Part shown: positions 18,664 to 28,827 of the stretch, one piece after another | Numbering within the stretch: position 1 is the stretch's first letter | Layout of the letters: every line of letters starts with the position of its first letter | Source of the DNA: Peptococcaceae bacterium CEB3 | GTDB lineage: Bacteria; Bacillota; Desulfitobacteriia; Desulfitobacteriales; Desulfitobacteriaceae | Direction: 5' to 3' | DNA length: 64,000 nt | Assembly (NCBI GenBank): GCA_001029295.1 | Contig: LDXJ01000048.1 | Location: 16,270-80,269 of the forward strand | Made by a program: the position numbers and the translations under genes | The notes under the pieces: model-generated | Told to the model about the DNA's origin: nothing | Databases searched by the model: none | Seen by the model: only the letters and a program-made list of their open reading frames with translations

Positions 18664-18732
18664 TTGGCGGAGGAAAAAATCAGAAAATTCCCTGAAGAAA
18701 AAGGACTTTTGAATTTTGTCGCGAATATCTAG
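18664..18732 (+). CDS. Putative 22-codon leader ORF before spoVS
   Basis: TTG at 18664 stands six bases after GGAGGTGA (18650-18657), an excellent ribosome binding site. The frame encodes 22 residues rich in Lys and Glu (starts MAEEKIRKFPEEKG) and ends at TAG 18730-18732. It overlaps the predicted sigma-H promoter of spoVS. It could be a real small protein, a remnant, or a translated spacer. Confidence 0.4.
   Translation: MAEEKIRKFPEEKGLLNFVANI
18701..18726 (+). promoter_or_regulatory. Candidate sigma-H promoter of spoVS
   Basis: AAGGACTTT at 18701-18709 and CGAAT at 18722-18726 with a 12-bp spacer fit the sigma-H pattern (AGGAnnT, 11-12 bp, GAAT). In B. subtilis spoVS is transcribed by sigma-H, which supports the reading. 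About 60 bp before the spoVS ATG. Confidence 0.5.
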
Positions 18733-18783
18733 CAAAGGCGAAGTGGAAATACATGTCAATGAGCAAACAGGAGGTTGTAGTTT

Positions 18784-19044
18784 ATGGACGTCTTAAAAGT
18801 CTCAGCTAAATCAAGCCCGAATTCTGTCGCCGGTGCGCTGGCCGGAGTACTTCGCGAACGAGGGGGTGCGGAATTGCAAGCGATAGGAGCAGGGGCCCTC
18901 AACCAAGCGGTGAAAGCCGTGGCGATTGCGCGGGGATTTGTCGCTCCGAGCGGGGTGGACTTAATCTGCATCCCGGCATTTACGGACATTCAGATTGACG
19001 GAGAAGAACGGACAGCGATCAAGCTCATCGTTGAACCGCGTTGA
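18784..19044 (+). CDS. spoVS: Stage V sporulation protein S
   Basis: 86 residues, the exact family length, beginning MDVLKVSAKSSPNSVAGAL. SpoVS is a small conserved protein of the Alba-like fold needed for normal spore coat and cortex formation in B. subtilis. ATG 18784 follows AGGAGGTTGT. A strong terminator follows immediately, so it is the end of the recA–rny–ymdB block. It is the clearest sporulation marker in the window. Confidence 0.97.
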   Translation: MDVLKVSAKSSPNSVAGALAGVLRERGGAELQAIGAGALNQAVKAVAIARGFVAPSGVDLICIPAFTDIQIDGEERTAIKLIVEPR

Positions 19045-19057
19045 TTGCAGCTTTCCG

Positions 19058-19085
19058 GCCTGTTTGCCCAGCAAACAGGCTTTTT
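19058..19085 (+). terminator. Intrinsic terminator after spoVS
   Basis: GCCTGTTTGC (19058-19067) and GCAAACAGGC (19071-19080) form a perfect 10-bp stem with a CCA loop, followed by TTTTT. Confidence 0.92.
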
Positions 19086-19198
19086 CGATTTCCTATCCGA
19101 AGAACATTTTCATCGTGCTGTCTGAACGGACAGTCCATGACTGATTCTTTGTCCGCGGGGATTGGCGGCGGAAAGCGTCTGAGAGGAGGAGCTTTTGC

Positions 19199-20149
19199 GT
19201 GGATGAAACTTACGTAATTGACGGCCACTGTGACAGTGTAGGTGATTATTGCTCGAAGCAGCGGAGCTTGCGCGGGCAGGAAGGCGGGCAATGGGATCTG
19301 GAGAGGGCCCGCCGGGGGCGGGTGGGAGTCCAGTTCATGGCGGCCTTTATCGCAAGCGAGTATAAACCGGCGCGGGCTACGGTGCGCGGCTTGGAACTGA
19401 TTGCCGCCTTGCACCGGTTTGCCGCCGATAATGGGGAAAGGGTGTTTCTCATCCAAGGCCGGGATGATCTGAAACGGATCGAGCCGGAAAGAAAAACGGG
19501 CTTGCTGTTGAGTGTGGAAGGAGGGGAAATCCTGGGTGAAAGTCTCTTCCTGCTGGACATCATCTACCGGCTGGGGGTGCGGGCCTTGGGCCTGACCTGG
19601 AATCAGCGCAACGCAATTGGGGACGGGGTGGGAGAACAGGGGAGCCAAAGCCGCTTATCGCACTTTGGCGAGAGAGTGGTCCGGCGCCTCAATGAGTTGG
19701 GGATGATTGTGGACGTTTCCCACCTCAACGAAGCGGGATTTTGGCATGTTCTCGAACTGTCATCCGCCCCCATCGTCGCCTCCCATTCCTGCGCCAAGGC
19801 TCTATGTGCCCATCCCCGCAATTTGACGGACAGGCAGTTGAAGGCACTCGCTCGGAATAAGGGAGTTGTCGGGGTGAATTTTTGCCCGGCTTTTCTGTCG
19901 GATGCGGGGCGAGCGGAGCGCCGGGATGTCGTCCGGCACATTTCCCACATCGCTGAGGTGGCGGGAGTGGATGTGATCGGGCTCGGTTCTGATTTTGACG
20001 GGATCAGGGAGACCCCCGACGGTTTGGAAGATGTGAGTACTCTTCCGCTCCTGGTGGAGGATTTGCAACAGGCAGGATTTTCCTCGCAAGAGATCAGGCA
20101 GATCTGCGCGAAGAATTTTGAGCGTCTATTGTCGAATGTGTTAAGATGA
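19199..20149 (+). CDS. Membrane dipeptidase family protein (M19)
   Basis: 316 residues with renal-dipeptidase signatures: DGHCD (His10, Asp12), LSVEGGE, MIVDVSHLNEAGF, IVASHS and GLGSDFDG, which supply the two-zinc site. The family hydrolyses dipeptides, including D-amino-acid containing ones. No signal peptide, so it should be cytoplasmic. GTG 19199 follows GAGAGGAGGA by eight bases. The spacer to the next gene (20150-20396) contains several GC-rich inverted segments but nothing I recognise. Confidence 0.9.
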   Translation: MDETYVIDGHCDSVGDYCSKQRSLRGQEGGQWDLERARRGRVGVQFMAAFIASEYKPARATVRGLELIAALHRFAADNGERVFLIQGRDDLKRIEPERKTGLLLSVEGGEILGESLFLLDIIYRLGVRALGLTWNQRNAIGDGVGEQGSQSRLSHFGERVVRRLNELGMIVDVSHLNEAGFWHVLELSSAPIVASHSCAKALCAHPRNLTDRQLKALARNKGVVGVNFCPAFLSDAGRAERRDVVRHISHIAEVAGVDVIGLGSDFDGIRETPDGLEDVSTLPLLVEDLQQAGFSSQEIRQICAKNFERLLSNVLR

Positions 20150-20396
20150 GAAAGGAAAGACTGAGAGTAACCGCGGCACGAAGTTTGATGCGGGTCGGGT
20201 CCGCCGGGAGAATAGGTTTTGGATTCAGCCGCCTATTGCCCTAAGGTTCCGCCTGTGAGAAGTCCGTGCGCGCTGTCGGACAGTCCGGTAGACTGTTGCG
20301 GCGATACAAGCGGTTAGAGATCGTGACAGTCGGAGACTACTGAGAGTTTTCAGGGTGGAAACCACGCCGGAAACGGTGGAAGAAGGAGAAAGTAAA

Positions 20397-21269
20397 GTGG
20401 CGGCAGAGGTTCAAGCGGATTTGCATTGCCACACGACGGCTTCCGACGGGCTTTTTGCCCCGGGGGATGTCGTCCGCTTGGCAGCCCGGATCGGTCTCAG
20501 AGCGGTAGGCATTACGGATCATGATACGATAGCGGGTTGGGAGGAGGCGGAAACGGCTGGGGAAACAACGGGTGTGGAGATTGTGCGCGGTATCGAGCTC
20601 AGCACGGAGTGGCGGGGCCGGGATGTGCATATTTTAGGCTATGAACCCGCCGGCGGTTCCGCCCTCCTGAGGGAGCGTCTGGCAAGTTTGCGCTTGGGCA
20701 GAGAAGAAAGAATAAAAAAAATAGTGGACAGACTTTCCCGCTTGGGTATCCCGATCGAGCCGGAGGAAGTGTTTGGGGTGGCCACGGGCGAGTCCGTGGG
20801 GCGCCCGCATGTAGCGCAGATTTTGATGGCGCGCGGCTATGCCGGCAGTATCGGGGAGGCGTTCGAGCGCTACCTGGGACGGGGGGCTCCCGGCTATGTC
20901 CCGCGGCCGAAGCTGACCCCGGAAGAAGGAATTGACCTTATCCGGGCAACAGGCGGAGTAGCCGTTTTGGCCCATCCGGGGGTGGGCGGGTTGGCTGGCA
21001 GAATTCCCTTTTGGGTGAGCGCGGGTCTGCAGGGGGTGGAGGTGTACCACTCCGAGCACACGGCGGCGGAGGAAAAGACCTTGAGCAAAATCGCCCGAGA
21101 CTTAAATCTGATTATGACCGGGGGTTCGGACTTTCACGGAGAAGAGCGCAAGCCCGGCGCCAAAATCGGAGGCTGGGGAGTATCCATGGCGGTTGTGCGG
21201 CAGATTAAGGAAACCGCCCGCACTGGGGAGGGGAGTCGGTGCACTGCCAAGAGGTGCGGCCCCGGCTGA
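20397..21269 (+). CDS. PHP domain phosphoesterase (TrpH-like)
   Basis: PHP metal-binding motifs are complete: DLHCHTTASDG, GITDHDT, GIELS, LAHPG and GGSDFHG. This arrangement is that of the TrpH/RNase AM group, which acts on 3',5'-nucleoside bisphosphates or the 5' ends of RNA. GTG 20397 has AAGGAG eight bases upstream and is preferred over GTG 20355. About 290 residues. The next gene, an aminotransferase, starts 55 bp downstream. Confidence 0.88.
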   Translation: MAAEVQADLHCHTTASDGLFAPGDVVRLAARIGLRAVGITDHDTIAGWEEAETAGETTGVEIVRGIELSTEWRGRDVHILGYEPAGGSALLRERLASLRLGREERIKKIVDRLSRLGIPIEPEEVFGVATGESVGRPHVAQILMARGYAGSIGEAFERYLGRGAPGYVPRPKLTPEEGIDLIRATGGVAVLAHPGVGGLAGRIPFWVSAGLQGVEVYHSEHTAAEEKTLSKIARDLNLIMTGGSDFHGEERKPGAKIGGWGVSMAVVRQIKETARTGEGSRCTAKRCGPG

Positions 21270-21324
21270 ATGCCCCGCCAGACTCCCGTCCCCAGGCTAC
21301 TATTCTTGAAGGGGGATTTTTTAT

Positions 21325-22500
21325 ATGCTGGCTCAGAGAATGCAAGGGTTGGGAGTTTCTGTTTTTTCCCGCCTGGATGAGCTCCGTTTGGATTTACTTA
21401 AGCAAGGGAAAGATTTAATCAATTTAACCATCGGCAGTCCGGACCGGCCGCCGGCTCCTTCCGTGCGGGAGGCTCTTAGCCGGGCCGCCCTCGACGAAAG
21501 GAACTATGGGTACACTTTGACCCGGGGAAGCGCGGAGCTGAGGGAGAGTTGCGCGGCCTGGTATCAGCGCCGTTTTGGCGTCGACCTGGATCCGGAGCGG
21601 GAGGTCCTGCCTTTGATGGGTTCGCAGGACGGATTGGCGCACGTGTTTTGGGCTTATATCGATCCGGGGGACCCGGCTCTCATACCGGACCCCGGCTATC
21701 CCATCTACACGGCCGGTTTGCTCTTGGCGGGCGGAGTAAAGATACCCCTGCCCCTGCGGGCGGAGAACGGCTTCTTGCCGGATCTGGAGGAAGTGGAGCC
21801 CGGGACGGCTCGGCGGGCTAAGATTCTGTTCCTGAATTATCCCAACAACCCGACGGCGGCGGTGGCGCCGCTCTCTTTCTTCCAACGGGTTGCGGACTTT
21901 GCCCGCCAATACCATATTCTGGTTTGCCATGATGCCGCATATTCGGAGCTTGCTTTTGAGGGGTATCGTCCTGTCAGTTTTCTGCAAGCCGAGGGTGCCA
22001 AAGAGGTTGGAATCGAGTTTCATTCCTTGTCTAAAACTTACAATTTTGCCGGAGCCCGTCTGGGCTTTGCGGTGGGTAACGCTCAGGCCGTAGAGGCCCT
22101 GACGGCGGTCAAATCAAATATCGACTACGGAGGGTTTGCCCCTGTCTTGCGGGCCGGGGTCGAAGCCCTGGCCGGCCGGGCGGAGGTGGAAGTGACGGTG
22201 GCGGAGAGCCGCCGGGCCTACCAGCGGCGGCGGGACATTTGGCTGGAGGGTTGTGCCCGGGCGGGATGGACGATGCCCGCTCCCCAGGCTTCCATGTTCG
22301 TTTGGGCGCCGGTGCCGGGGGGCGGAGACTCATTTCGCTTTGCTGTTGACCTGGCGCGGGAGGCCGGGGTGCTGGTGGTCCCCGGCGTGGCCTTTGGTGC
22401 TCACGGAGAGGGTTATGTCAGGGTTGCTTTGGTTCAGGAGGAATCTGTGATGCGGGAAGCGACCGAACGAATCGGGCGGTTTTTGGGGCACAAGGGTTAA
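21325..22500 (+). CDS. Class I/II pyridoxal-phosphate aminotransferase
   Basis: 391 residues. Fold-type I aminotransferase with LNYPNNPT, CHDAAYSELAFEG and the PLP-binding Lys237 in SLSKTYNFAGARLGF. The overall sequence is closest by eye to the LL-diaminopimelate/alanine aminotransferase group, but the substrate cannot be read from it. ATG 21325 follows AAGGGGGA. A perfect inverted repeat begins nine bases after the stop. Confidence 0.87.
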   Translation: MLAQRMQGLGVSVFSRLDELRLDLLKQGKDLINLTIGSPDRPPAPSVREALSRAALDERNYGYTLTRGSAELRESCAAWYQRRFGVDLDPEREVLPLMGSQDGLAHVFWAYIDPGDPALIPDPGYPIYTAGLLLAGGVKIPLPLRAENGFLPDLEEVEPGTARRAKILFLNYPNNPTAAVAPLSFFQRVADFARQYHILVCHDAAYSELAFEGYRPVSFLQAEGAKEVGIEFHSLSKTYNFAGARLGFAVGNAQAVEALTAVKSNIDYGGFAPVLRAGVEALAGRAEVEVTVAESRRAYQRRRDIWLEGCARAGWTMPAPQASMFVWAPVPGGGDSFRFAVDLAREAGVLVVPGVAFGAHGEGYVRVALVQEESVMREATERIGRFLGHKG

Positions 22501-22508
22501 AACGCTCT

Positions 22509-22548
22509 CCCCCGGCATAGAATACTATTGGGAATACGATGCCGGGGG
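22509..22548 (+). other. Inverted repeat holding a candidate start codon
   Basis: CCCCCGGCAT (22509-22518) and ATGCCGGGGG (22539-22548) form a perfect 10-bp stem around a 20-base loop. No U-run follows. The ATG of the next ORF is inside the 3' arm, so the hairpin could sequester that start or simply be a 3'-end structure for the aminotransferase transcript. Confidence 0.6.
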
Positions 22549-22826
22549 TGCAACGGGATTTGGAAGTGCAAGAAGAACTTACGGTGCTCAGAGTGCGTGT
22601 CAAAGAGTTGGAACAGCGGGTGGAGCATTTGCGTGTCAGCCGCAGGGTTCTGATGAACCTTCTGGAAAAAGTGGAGCGGGAAAAAATCGCTCTCATCCAT
22701 AACCTGGAAAAGGAAAATGTCCGTCTGCAGAGGGACAACAGCCGGTTCGCCAAATGGCTGTTCTCGAAAAACCGCCAGATTGTAGAACTGCAAGAAAGGA
22801 TAGAACTCAATCAAAAGAAAGCATGA
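22539..22826 (+). CDS. Small coiled-coil protein
   Basis: Up to 95 residues, almost all predicted coiled coil (heptads through LRVRVKELEQRVEHLRVSRR and onward), highly charged, no membrane segment. The start is uncertain: ATG 22539 and GTG 22548 are in a hairpin arm; TTG 22560 follows GGGGGTG with good spacing and would give about 88 residues. The gene ends inside the arm of a strong terminator. Function unknown; might be a septum- or division-associated coiled coil, but nothing in the sequence proves it. Confidence 0.6.
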   Translation: MPGVQRDLEVQEELTVLRVRVKELEQRVEHLRVSRRVLMNLLEKVEREKIALIHNLEKENVRLQRDNSRFAKWLFSKNRQIVELQERIELNQKKA

Positions 22827-22855
22827 AACCGTCTTGCGGGGTTTCATGCTTTCTT
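22815..22855. terminator. Bidirectional terminator between convergent genes
   Basis: AAGAAAGCATGAAACC (22815-22830) and its complement at 22840-22855 form a perfect 16-bp stem with a 9-base loop, A-rich on the left and T-rich on the right, so it can serve both the coiled-coil gene and the convergent HD-domain gene. Confidence 0.85.
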
Positions 22856-22870
22856 GCTTTCACTGTCGTA

Positions 22871-23386
22871 TCAACAGCGGTCGTCCGCCTCCGCCAGGAG
22901 GCGCCCCAGAGGGGTCTGCGGCTGATGATGCTCAGCTATGAGGCGGCAGACATCGTCGTTCAAGCCGGCCTGATGGGCCAGCCGGCTGCCCCAAACCGGG
23001 TGGCGCTGAGCTGAGCGCAAAGGGGAGGAGACGAATTTGGGGCCCCGGATAAGACGGGTTTGCACCGCCTGAGGCGATTTTTGCCAGCACACGACCAGAA
23101 CACGCTGCCAGAGGCGGAGCGGGAAGAGAGATTTGCCGCAATCATGCAATAAAGCGGCCTGGAGCACGTTTCTGCGATCATCGGCCGACAGAGCCGGGCC
23201 CCGGTTTTCGATTAAGGCGGCGACTTTGAGGGAGTGCCGCCGTTCAGTGGGGGCTTGGCGCAAGAAAAGAGCGTAGGCAGGCGCGTTGAGGAAACGGCGC
23301 GCGCGGGTTAGGTCTTCCCGCCCGAAACGGGCCCAAAGAACGTTGATGAATTGTCCGCTGCGGTAAAAGATGCTCCAGCCGCGCAT
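22871..23386 (-). CDS. HD-domain phosphohydrolase-like protein
   Basis: About 171 residues with an HD-type metal site: ERRHSLKVAAL, LLHDCGKS and the distal LIAEHHQP. Members hydrolyse nucleotides or cyclic dinucleotides; the substrate is unknown here. ATG 23386 (MRGWSIFYRS) is chosen because GGGAGGG precedes it; the frame stays open to a GTG at 23437 without a ribosome site. Its upstream region is a GC-rich tandem repeat. Confidence 0.75.
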   Translation of the reverse strand: MRGWSIFYRSGQFINVLWARFGREDLTRARRFLNAPAYALFLRQAPTERRHSLKVAALIENRGPALSADDRRNVLQAALLHDCGKSLFPLRLWQRVLVVCWQKSPQAVQTRLIRGPKFVSSPLRSAQRHPVWGSRLAHQAGLNDDVCRLIAEHHQPQTPLGRLLAEADDRC

Positions 23387-23449
23387 GCCGCGGGTTCCCT
23401 CCCCCACGAACCGGTCTTTTCCCGGACCAGTTTCCACTTACGATGATAC

Positions 23450-23522
23450 CCGAGGGCCGGGCGGAACGCAAGCCGGGCGGAACGCAAAGTGGCCCGGAAC
23501 GCACGCCGGGCGGAACGCGAGG
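23450..23522. repeat. Tandem repeat, unit GCCGGGCGGAACGCAA
   Basis: Four to five imperfect 16-17 bp units containing CGGAACGC, upstream of the minus-strand HD gene and of guaB on the plus strand. No palindromic spacer structure, so not CRISPR. Confidence 0.75.
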
Positions 23523-23559
23523 CTTTCGGCACCGTACAATTTTCGGGGAGATTGTCTAA

Positions 23560-25089
<1,530 letters not shown>

Positions 25090-25383
25090 GGCTTAGAGGC
25101 TCTGCCCTGTCGCTTCGGATGGGGTAATATCCGGATTTCCCCGGCTATAGCCTCTGAGGCTTAAGGGCTCGCCCCCGTGACGGATCCTCCGCGGGGGCAG
25201 AGCTCCATAAGGGGCGCCGCGGGGAGGGGGCCGGGAAGGGCTGCCGCGGGCCGGTGTGAGACCGGAACGGGTGCCGCGGAACGATGGGAGTTGACCCGGA
25301 GCAGAGAATAAGTGTAACACATGGGGTATGGGAGAATCGGTCTTTGGGGGGAGGGTTTCCCGATAGCTCAGATGGAGGGCGGC

Positions 25384-25719
25384 ATGCGGCTCAATTTTTG
25401 GCGTTACGGGGCTATCCTTTTTCTATTGTATTTTATTTGGAGCGGCGTCTTTACGGCGGAGACTTATTTGAGTCAAGTGGCGTTCAATTTTGCCGTCTTC
25501 TATCCGGTCGGATTCCTGGCCGGATATGTGGAGCAGAAAAGCGGAATCAGAGAGGTCTTGACAGCTGCCCTTGTTTACAATTTGCTGACTTATGTCCTCA
25601 CCTATCTGGCCGGGATAGAGGTGCAGGATTGGAGTATGGTCGGGGTCGATTTTTTGAGTCTGATCATCATTGTCCTGATCGGAGTCTGGATGGGGCGGCG
25701 TGTGAGCGGGCAAAATTGA
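25384..25719 (+). CDS. Small multi-pass membrane protein
   Basis: 111 residues from ATG 25384 (GGAGGGC five bases upstream), with three or four hydrophobic helices: YGAILFLLYFIW, FNFAVFYPVGFLAGYV, LVYNLLTYVLTYLAG and FLSLIIIVLIGVWMG. No family recognised. It lies 13 bp before the glycerate kinase gene and may be cotranscribed with it. Confidence 0.7.
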   Translation: MRLNFWRYGAILFLLYFIWSGVFTAETYLSQVAFNFAVFYPVGFLAGYVEQKSGIREVLTAALVYNLLTYVLTYLAGIEVQDWSMVGVDFLSLIIIVLIGVWMGRRVSGQN

Positions 25720-25732
25720 GGGAGGAGTTCAA

Positions 25733-26884
25733 GTGCGTATTGTTGTGGCCCCGGATTCTTACAAGGGCTGTCTGGGGGCCCTGTCAGTGGCCCGAGCCAT
25801 GGAACGCGGGGTGAAACACGTTTTCCCGGACGGCCGGGTGGAAGTAATCCCGATGGCGGACGGGGGAGAGGGGACCGTGGACGCCGTCCTGGCCGCTGTT
25901 GGCGGGGAGAAGGTGCACCTCACAGTTTCCGATCCGCTGGGCCGCCCGCTGGAGGCTATGTATGGTATCCTCGCTCACGGGCGGATTGCGGTCATTGAGA
26001 TGGCCGCGGCTTCCGGGCTTCCGCTGCTGACGGCCGAGGAGAGAAATCCGCTCGTTACCACGACCCGGGGTACGGGGGAATTGATCAAAGACGCCTTGGA
26101 CAAGGGAGTCGGGAAGATTCTGATTGGGCTCGGCGGCAGCGCGACCAATGACGGCGGAGCGGGGATGGCGCAGGCTTTGGGTGCCAAGCTGCTCGACGCC
26201 CGGGGCTCGGCTCTGGGGCCGGGTGGCGCAGAGTTGGCGCGCCTGGCCCGCATTGACCTTGCCGATTTGCATCCCAGAATCCCGGAAGTCGAGTTTGAAG
26301 CAGCCTGTGATGTGCAAAACCCGCTTTGCGGGCCTCAGGGGGCGAGCGCGGTCTATGGCCCGCAAAAAGGGGCTACGGCGGAGATGGTGGGGAAATTGGA
26401 TCACGCCTTGGCCAACTGGGGGAGCTTGCTCGGCCGGGTGCAGGGGCGGGACATTCTGACCCTGCCGGGAGGCGGTGCCGCGGGAGGGCTGGGCGCGGGT
26501 TTGGTGGGCTTGTTGGGAGCAAGGCTGATGTCCGGTACCCAAATCGTCTTGGAAGCGGCCGGGGCACGGGAGAAAATGGCGGGGGCCGACCTGGTCCTGA
26601 CGGGGGAGGGCAAGACGGATTTCCAAACGGGGTTTGGCAAGGTTCCGGCCGGGGTGGCGGCTTATGCCCGCCAAGCTGGGGTTCCGGTCCTGGTCCTCTC
26701 CGGGGCCGTGGAAGGGGACCCGGATCTTCTGGCCGCGGCGGGGATCGAAGCTTGCCTGAGCATCGCGGAGGGTCCGATCAGCCTGAGCGAAGCCCTGGAC
26801 AAAGCCGAGGCCCAGCTGGAACGTGCGGTTTGGCGAACCCTGCTGGTTTGGAAACTGGGCTGTCAAGCTCGTCATTCGACCTGA
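25733..26884 (+). CDS. Glycerate kinase (GlxK/GarK type)
   Basis: Phosphorylates D-glycerate to 2- or 3-phosphoglycerate. Signatures of the type I family: VAPDSYKGCLGA, MADGGEGTVDA, GLGGSATNDGGAGMAQALGA and LTGEGKTD. 383 residues. GTG 25733 follows GGGAGGAG. In organisms that use glycolate or glyoxylate this enzyme returns glycerate to glycolysis, which would fit the malyl-CoA-type locus at 55-60 kb, although the two loci are not linked. Confidence 0.92.
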   Translation: MRIVVAPDSYKGCLGALSVARAMERGVKHVFPDGRVEVIPMADGGEGTVDAVLAAVGGEKVHLTVSDPLGRPLEAMYGILAHGRIAVIEMAAASGLPLLTAEERNPLVTTTRGTGELIKDALDKGVGKILIGLGGSATNDGGAGMAQALGAKLLDARGSALGPGGAELARLARIDLADLHPRIPEVEFEAACDVQNPLCGPQGASAVYGPQKGATAEMVGKLDHALANWGSLLGRVQGRDILTLPGGGAAGGLGAGLVGLLGARLMSGTQIVLEAAGAREKMAGADLVLTGEGKTDFQTGFGKVPAGVAAYARQAGVPVLVLSGAVEGDPDLLAAAGIEACLSIAEGPISLSEALDKAEAQLERAVWRTLLVWKLGCQARHST

Positions 26885-27008
26885 AACGTTTTTCAAGAGA
26901 AAAATTTATGCAACCTTGCGCCCACTGGCAGGAAATTTCTGGATGATAACGAAATATAACAGAAATTGGTTCCGGCCGGAGGAAAGATTGCGCGAGGGGG
27001 AAGGTCAA

Positions 27009-27590
27009 ATGGCGGATTTGTCACGCCGCGAGAGAAAAAAACAGGAGACCTCGGAAAAGATATTCTCGGCGGCAATGCAGTTATTCCGCAAGCAGGGATT
27101 GGAGCGGACTTCGATCGAGCAGATCACCGAGTTGGCGGACGTAGGCAAAGGCACTTTTTACAATTATTTCGGTTCCAAAGAGGCTGTGATCTTGGAGTTT
27201 TCCCGGCGGGCCTACCGGGAGATTCTGGAAAGTCGGCGCGAAAAGGCGGATCTTTCCACCCGGGCCAAACTGGAGAGCCTCTTCGATTATTGGGCGGCCT
27301 TCGTGACGGACGAACGTGAAATCGCCTGGGTAGTGGTTCGCAGCCGCGAAGGAGCGGAGTTTGATATGGGGTTGCACTACGGCTTGCAGGGCATCCTGGC
27401 GCTGGGTCAAAGAGAAGGAGAAATAAGCTCGAATTACGACCCGGCGTTTTTGGCGGAGATGTTGGAAGGCATTATGGTCCAGCATTTCATGAGTTGGTAC
27501 GTCACCGGGGACGGAACCCTGAAAGAGGAATTGAGGCAGGCTCTCAGTGTTTTTTGGGACGGCTTGGCTGAGGAAAAGTGCCGGGCTTAG
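27009..27590 (+). CDS. TetR family transcriptional regulator
   Basis: 193 residues from ATG 27009 (GGGGGAAGG upstream). N-terminal TetR helix-turn-helix: RKKQETSEKIFSAAMQLF, TSIEQITELADVGKGTFYNYFGSKEAV. The C-terminal ligand domain gives no clue to the effector. The frame is open upstream to 26823, overlapping glycerate kinase, but that stretch is probably not translated. It could regulate itself or the adjacent kinase. Confidence 0.88.
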   Translation: MADLSRRERKKQETSEKIFSAAMQLFRKQGLERTSIEQITELADVGKGTFYNYFGSKEAVILEFSRRAYREILESRREKADLSTRAKLESLFDYWAAFVTDEREIAWVVVRSREGAEFDMGLHYGLQGILALGQREGEISSNYDPAFLAEMLEGIMVQHFMSWYVTGDGTLKEELRQALSVFWDGLAEEKCRA

Positions 27591-27706
27591 AAGAAAAGTG
27601 CGGTGTTTCGGAGCAGTGTGCCGTGCTCAGGGTAAAGCGCGGTGTTTCGGAGCAGTACGCCGGGCTCCGAAGAAAAGTGCGGTGCTTCGGCGAAAAGTGC
27701 CGGCGA
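27588..27706 (+). repeat. Degenerate tandem repeat after the TetR gene
   Basis: Alternating GAAAAGTGCGGTGTTTCGG and AGCAGTGTGCCGTGCTC type segments repeated about three times from the TetR stop codon to 27706. The first unit begins within the last codons of the TetR gene. Confidence 0.65.
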
Positions 27707-27741
27707 GTTTTGCCGTTTTCGTTTCTCAACCTGTACTCTTA

Positions 27742-27750
27742 TGATATAGT
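27742..27750 (+). promoter_or_regulatory. Extended -10 promoter of uppP
   Basis: TG (27742-27743), A, TATAGT (27745-27750), 44 bp before the GTG of uppP. No clear -35 box. Confidence 0.4.
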
Positions 27751-27794
27751 GGTATCAAGTCGTGGTCGAATGATAAGAGTGGGAGGTTGAAAAC

Positions 27795-28574
27795 GTGACG
27801 GTTTTTCAAGCATTGGTTCTCGGCATCGTTCAGGGGTTAGGTGAATTCTTGCCTATTTCCAGCTCAGCGCATCTTATTTTGGTTCCTTGGCTTGCCGGGT
27901 GGCCGGTTCCCGGTTTAACTTTCGATGTCGCCTTACATATGGGGACACTGTTGGCTGTGGTCCTTTATTTTTGGCATGATTGGCTGAACCTTATCCGCTC
28001 TGCCCTCCGTCGAAGGCCTTCGGAAGAAAAACGCCTCTTTTGGTATCTGGTAGTGGCCACTATTCCGGGCGGATTATTCGGCGTGCTCTTGGAAAAGAAA
28101 GCTGAGACCGTTTTCCGTGCGCCCATCTTAATCGGGGCGCTTCTTGTTGTCATGGGCATTGTCCTCTATCTGGCCGACAAAAAACGTCAGGCCAGGAATT
28201 TGGACACGATGACGATAGGGGACGCGCTCTGGATCGGTTTATCGCAGGCCCTGGCTATTTTGCCGGGGGTTTCGCGTTCCGGGAGTACCATAGCAGCTGC
28301 CCGCTGGCTTCATCTCAGCCGGGAGGCCGCCGCGCGTTTTTCTTTTCTCATGTCGACTCCGATTATTTTGGGGGCGGGTATCCTCAAATTGCGCCATCTG
28401 ACCCCGGCAGCTCTGAACCTGCCTTTTATTACGGGAGTGCTTTCTTCTTTCGTCGTGGGGCTTCTCAGCATCTCCTTTTTCCTAAGGTTCCTTCGGCGCA
28501 ATAACCTGAATATTTTTGTGGGATATCGCTTGATCTTGGGGTTGGGTGTAATCCTTCTGGCGGTCTTCCGCTAA
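27795..28574 (+). CDS. uppP: Undecaprenyl-diphosphatase
   Basis: BacA/UppP, an integral membrane phosphatase that recycles undecaprenyl diphosphate for peptidoglycan synthesis; excess gives bacitracin resistance. The two inverted active-site motifs are present: GEFLPISSSAHL near the N-terminus and PGVSRSGSTIA in the middle. About eight membrane helices, 259 residues. GTG 27795 with GGGAGGTTG upstream. Confidence 0.95.
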   Translation: MTVFQALVLGIVQGLGEFLPISSSAHLILVPWLAGWPVPGLTFDVALHMGTLLAVVLYFWHDWLNLIRSALRRRPSEEKRLFWYLVVATIPGGLFGVLLEKKAETVFRAPILIGALLVVMGIVLYLADKKRQARNLDTMTIGDALWIGLSQALAILPGVSRSGSTIAAARWLHLSREAAARFSFLMSTPIILGAGILKLRHLTPAALNLPFITGVLSSFVVGLLSISFFLRFLRRNNLNIFVGYRLILGLGVILLAVFR

Positions 28575-28636
28575 CCGGCCCATCCATTAAAAAATAAAAT
28601 ACCGGGTAGTTGAGGAAGGAATTTTCAGTTTAAAAG

Positions 28637-28724
28637 ACGAAGTGTTAGACGAAGTGTTAGACGAAGCGTCGGACAAAGTGTAAGGGGAAGTGTTTGTCGA
28701 ACAAAGTGTTAGAACAAAGTGTTA
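28637..28724 (+). repeat. Tandem repeat, unit GAAGTGTTAGAC
   Basis: Five to six imperfect copies of a 12-17 bp unit (GAAGTGTTAGAC, then variants ACAAAGTGTTAGA). The uppP–28828 spacer of about 250 bp holds this repeat and no gene I can see. Confidence 0.75.
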
Positions 28725-28827
28725 AATGGGTTTAACCGAGCAGCGGACATAATCGAATCGTCGTTTGGTTTCTGAGGTACCCGGAAGGGCCCGGGGTGTT
28801 CAGTCAGGTGGAGGGGGAAAAGGGGTT

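Noticed and set aside
23450..23522. Possible CRISPR array
   Set aside because: Units of ~16 bp are directly adjacent with no spacers. None of the repeat loci in the window shows CRISPR geometry and no cas gene is present.
25784..26896. 370-codon minus-strand frame over glycerate kinase
   Set aside because: Fully antisense to a well-supported kinase gene; no start signal and Arg/Gln/Pro-rich.
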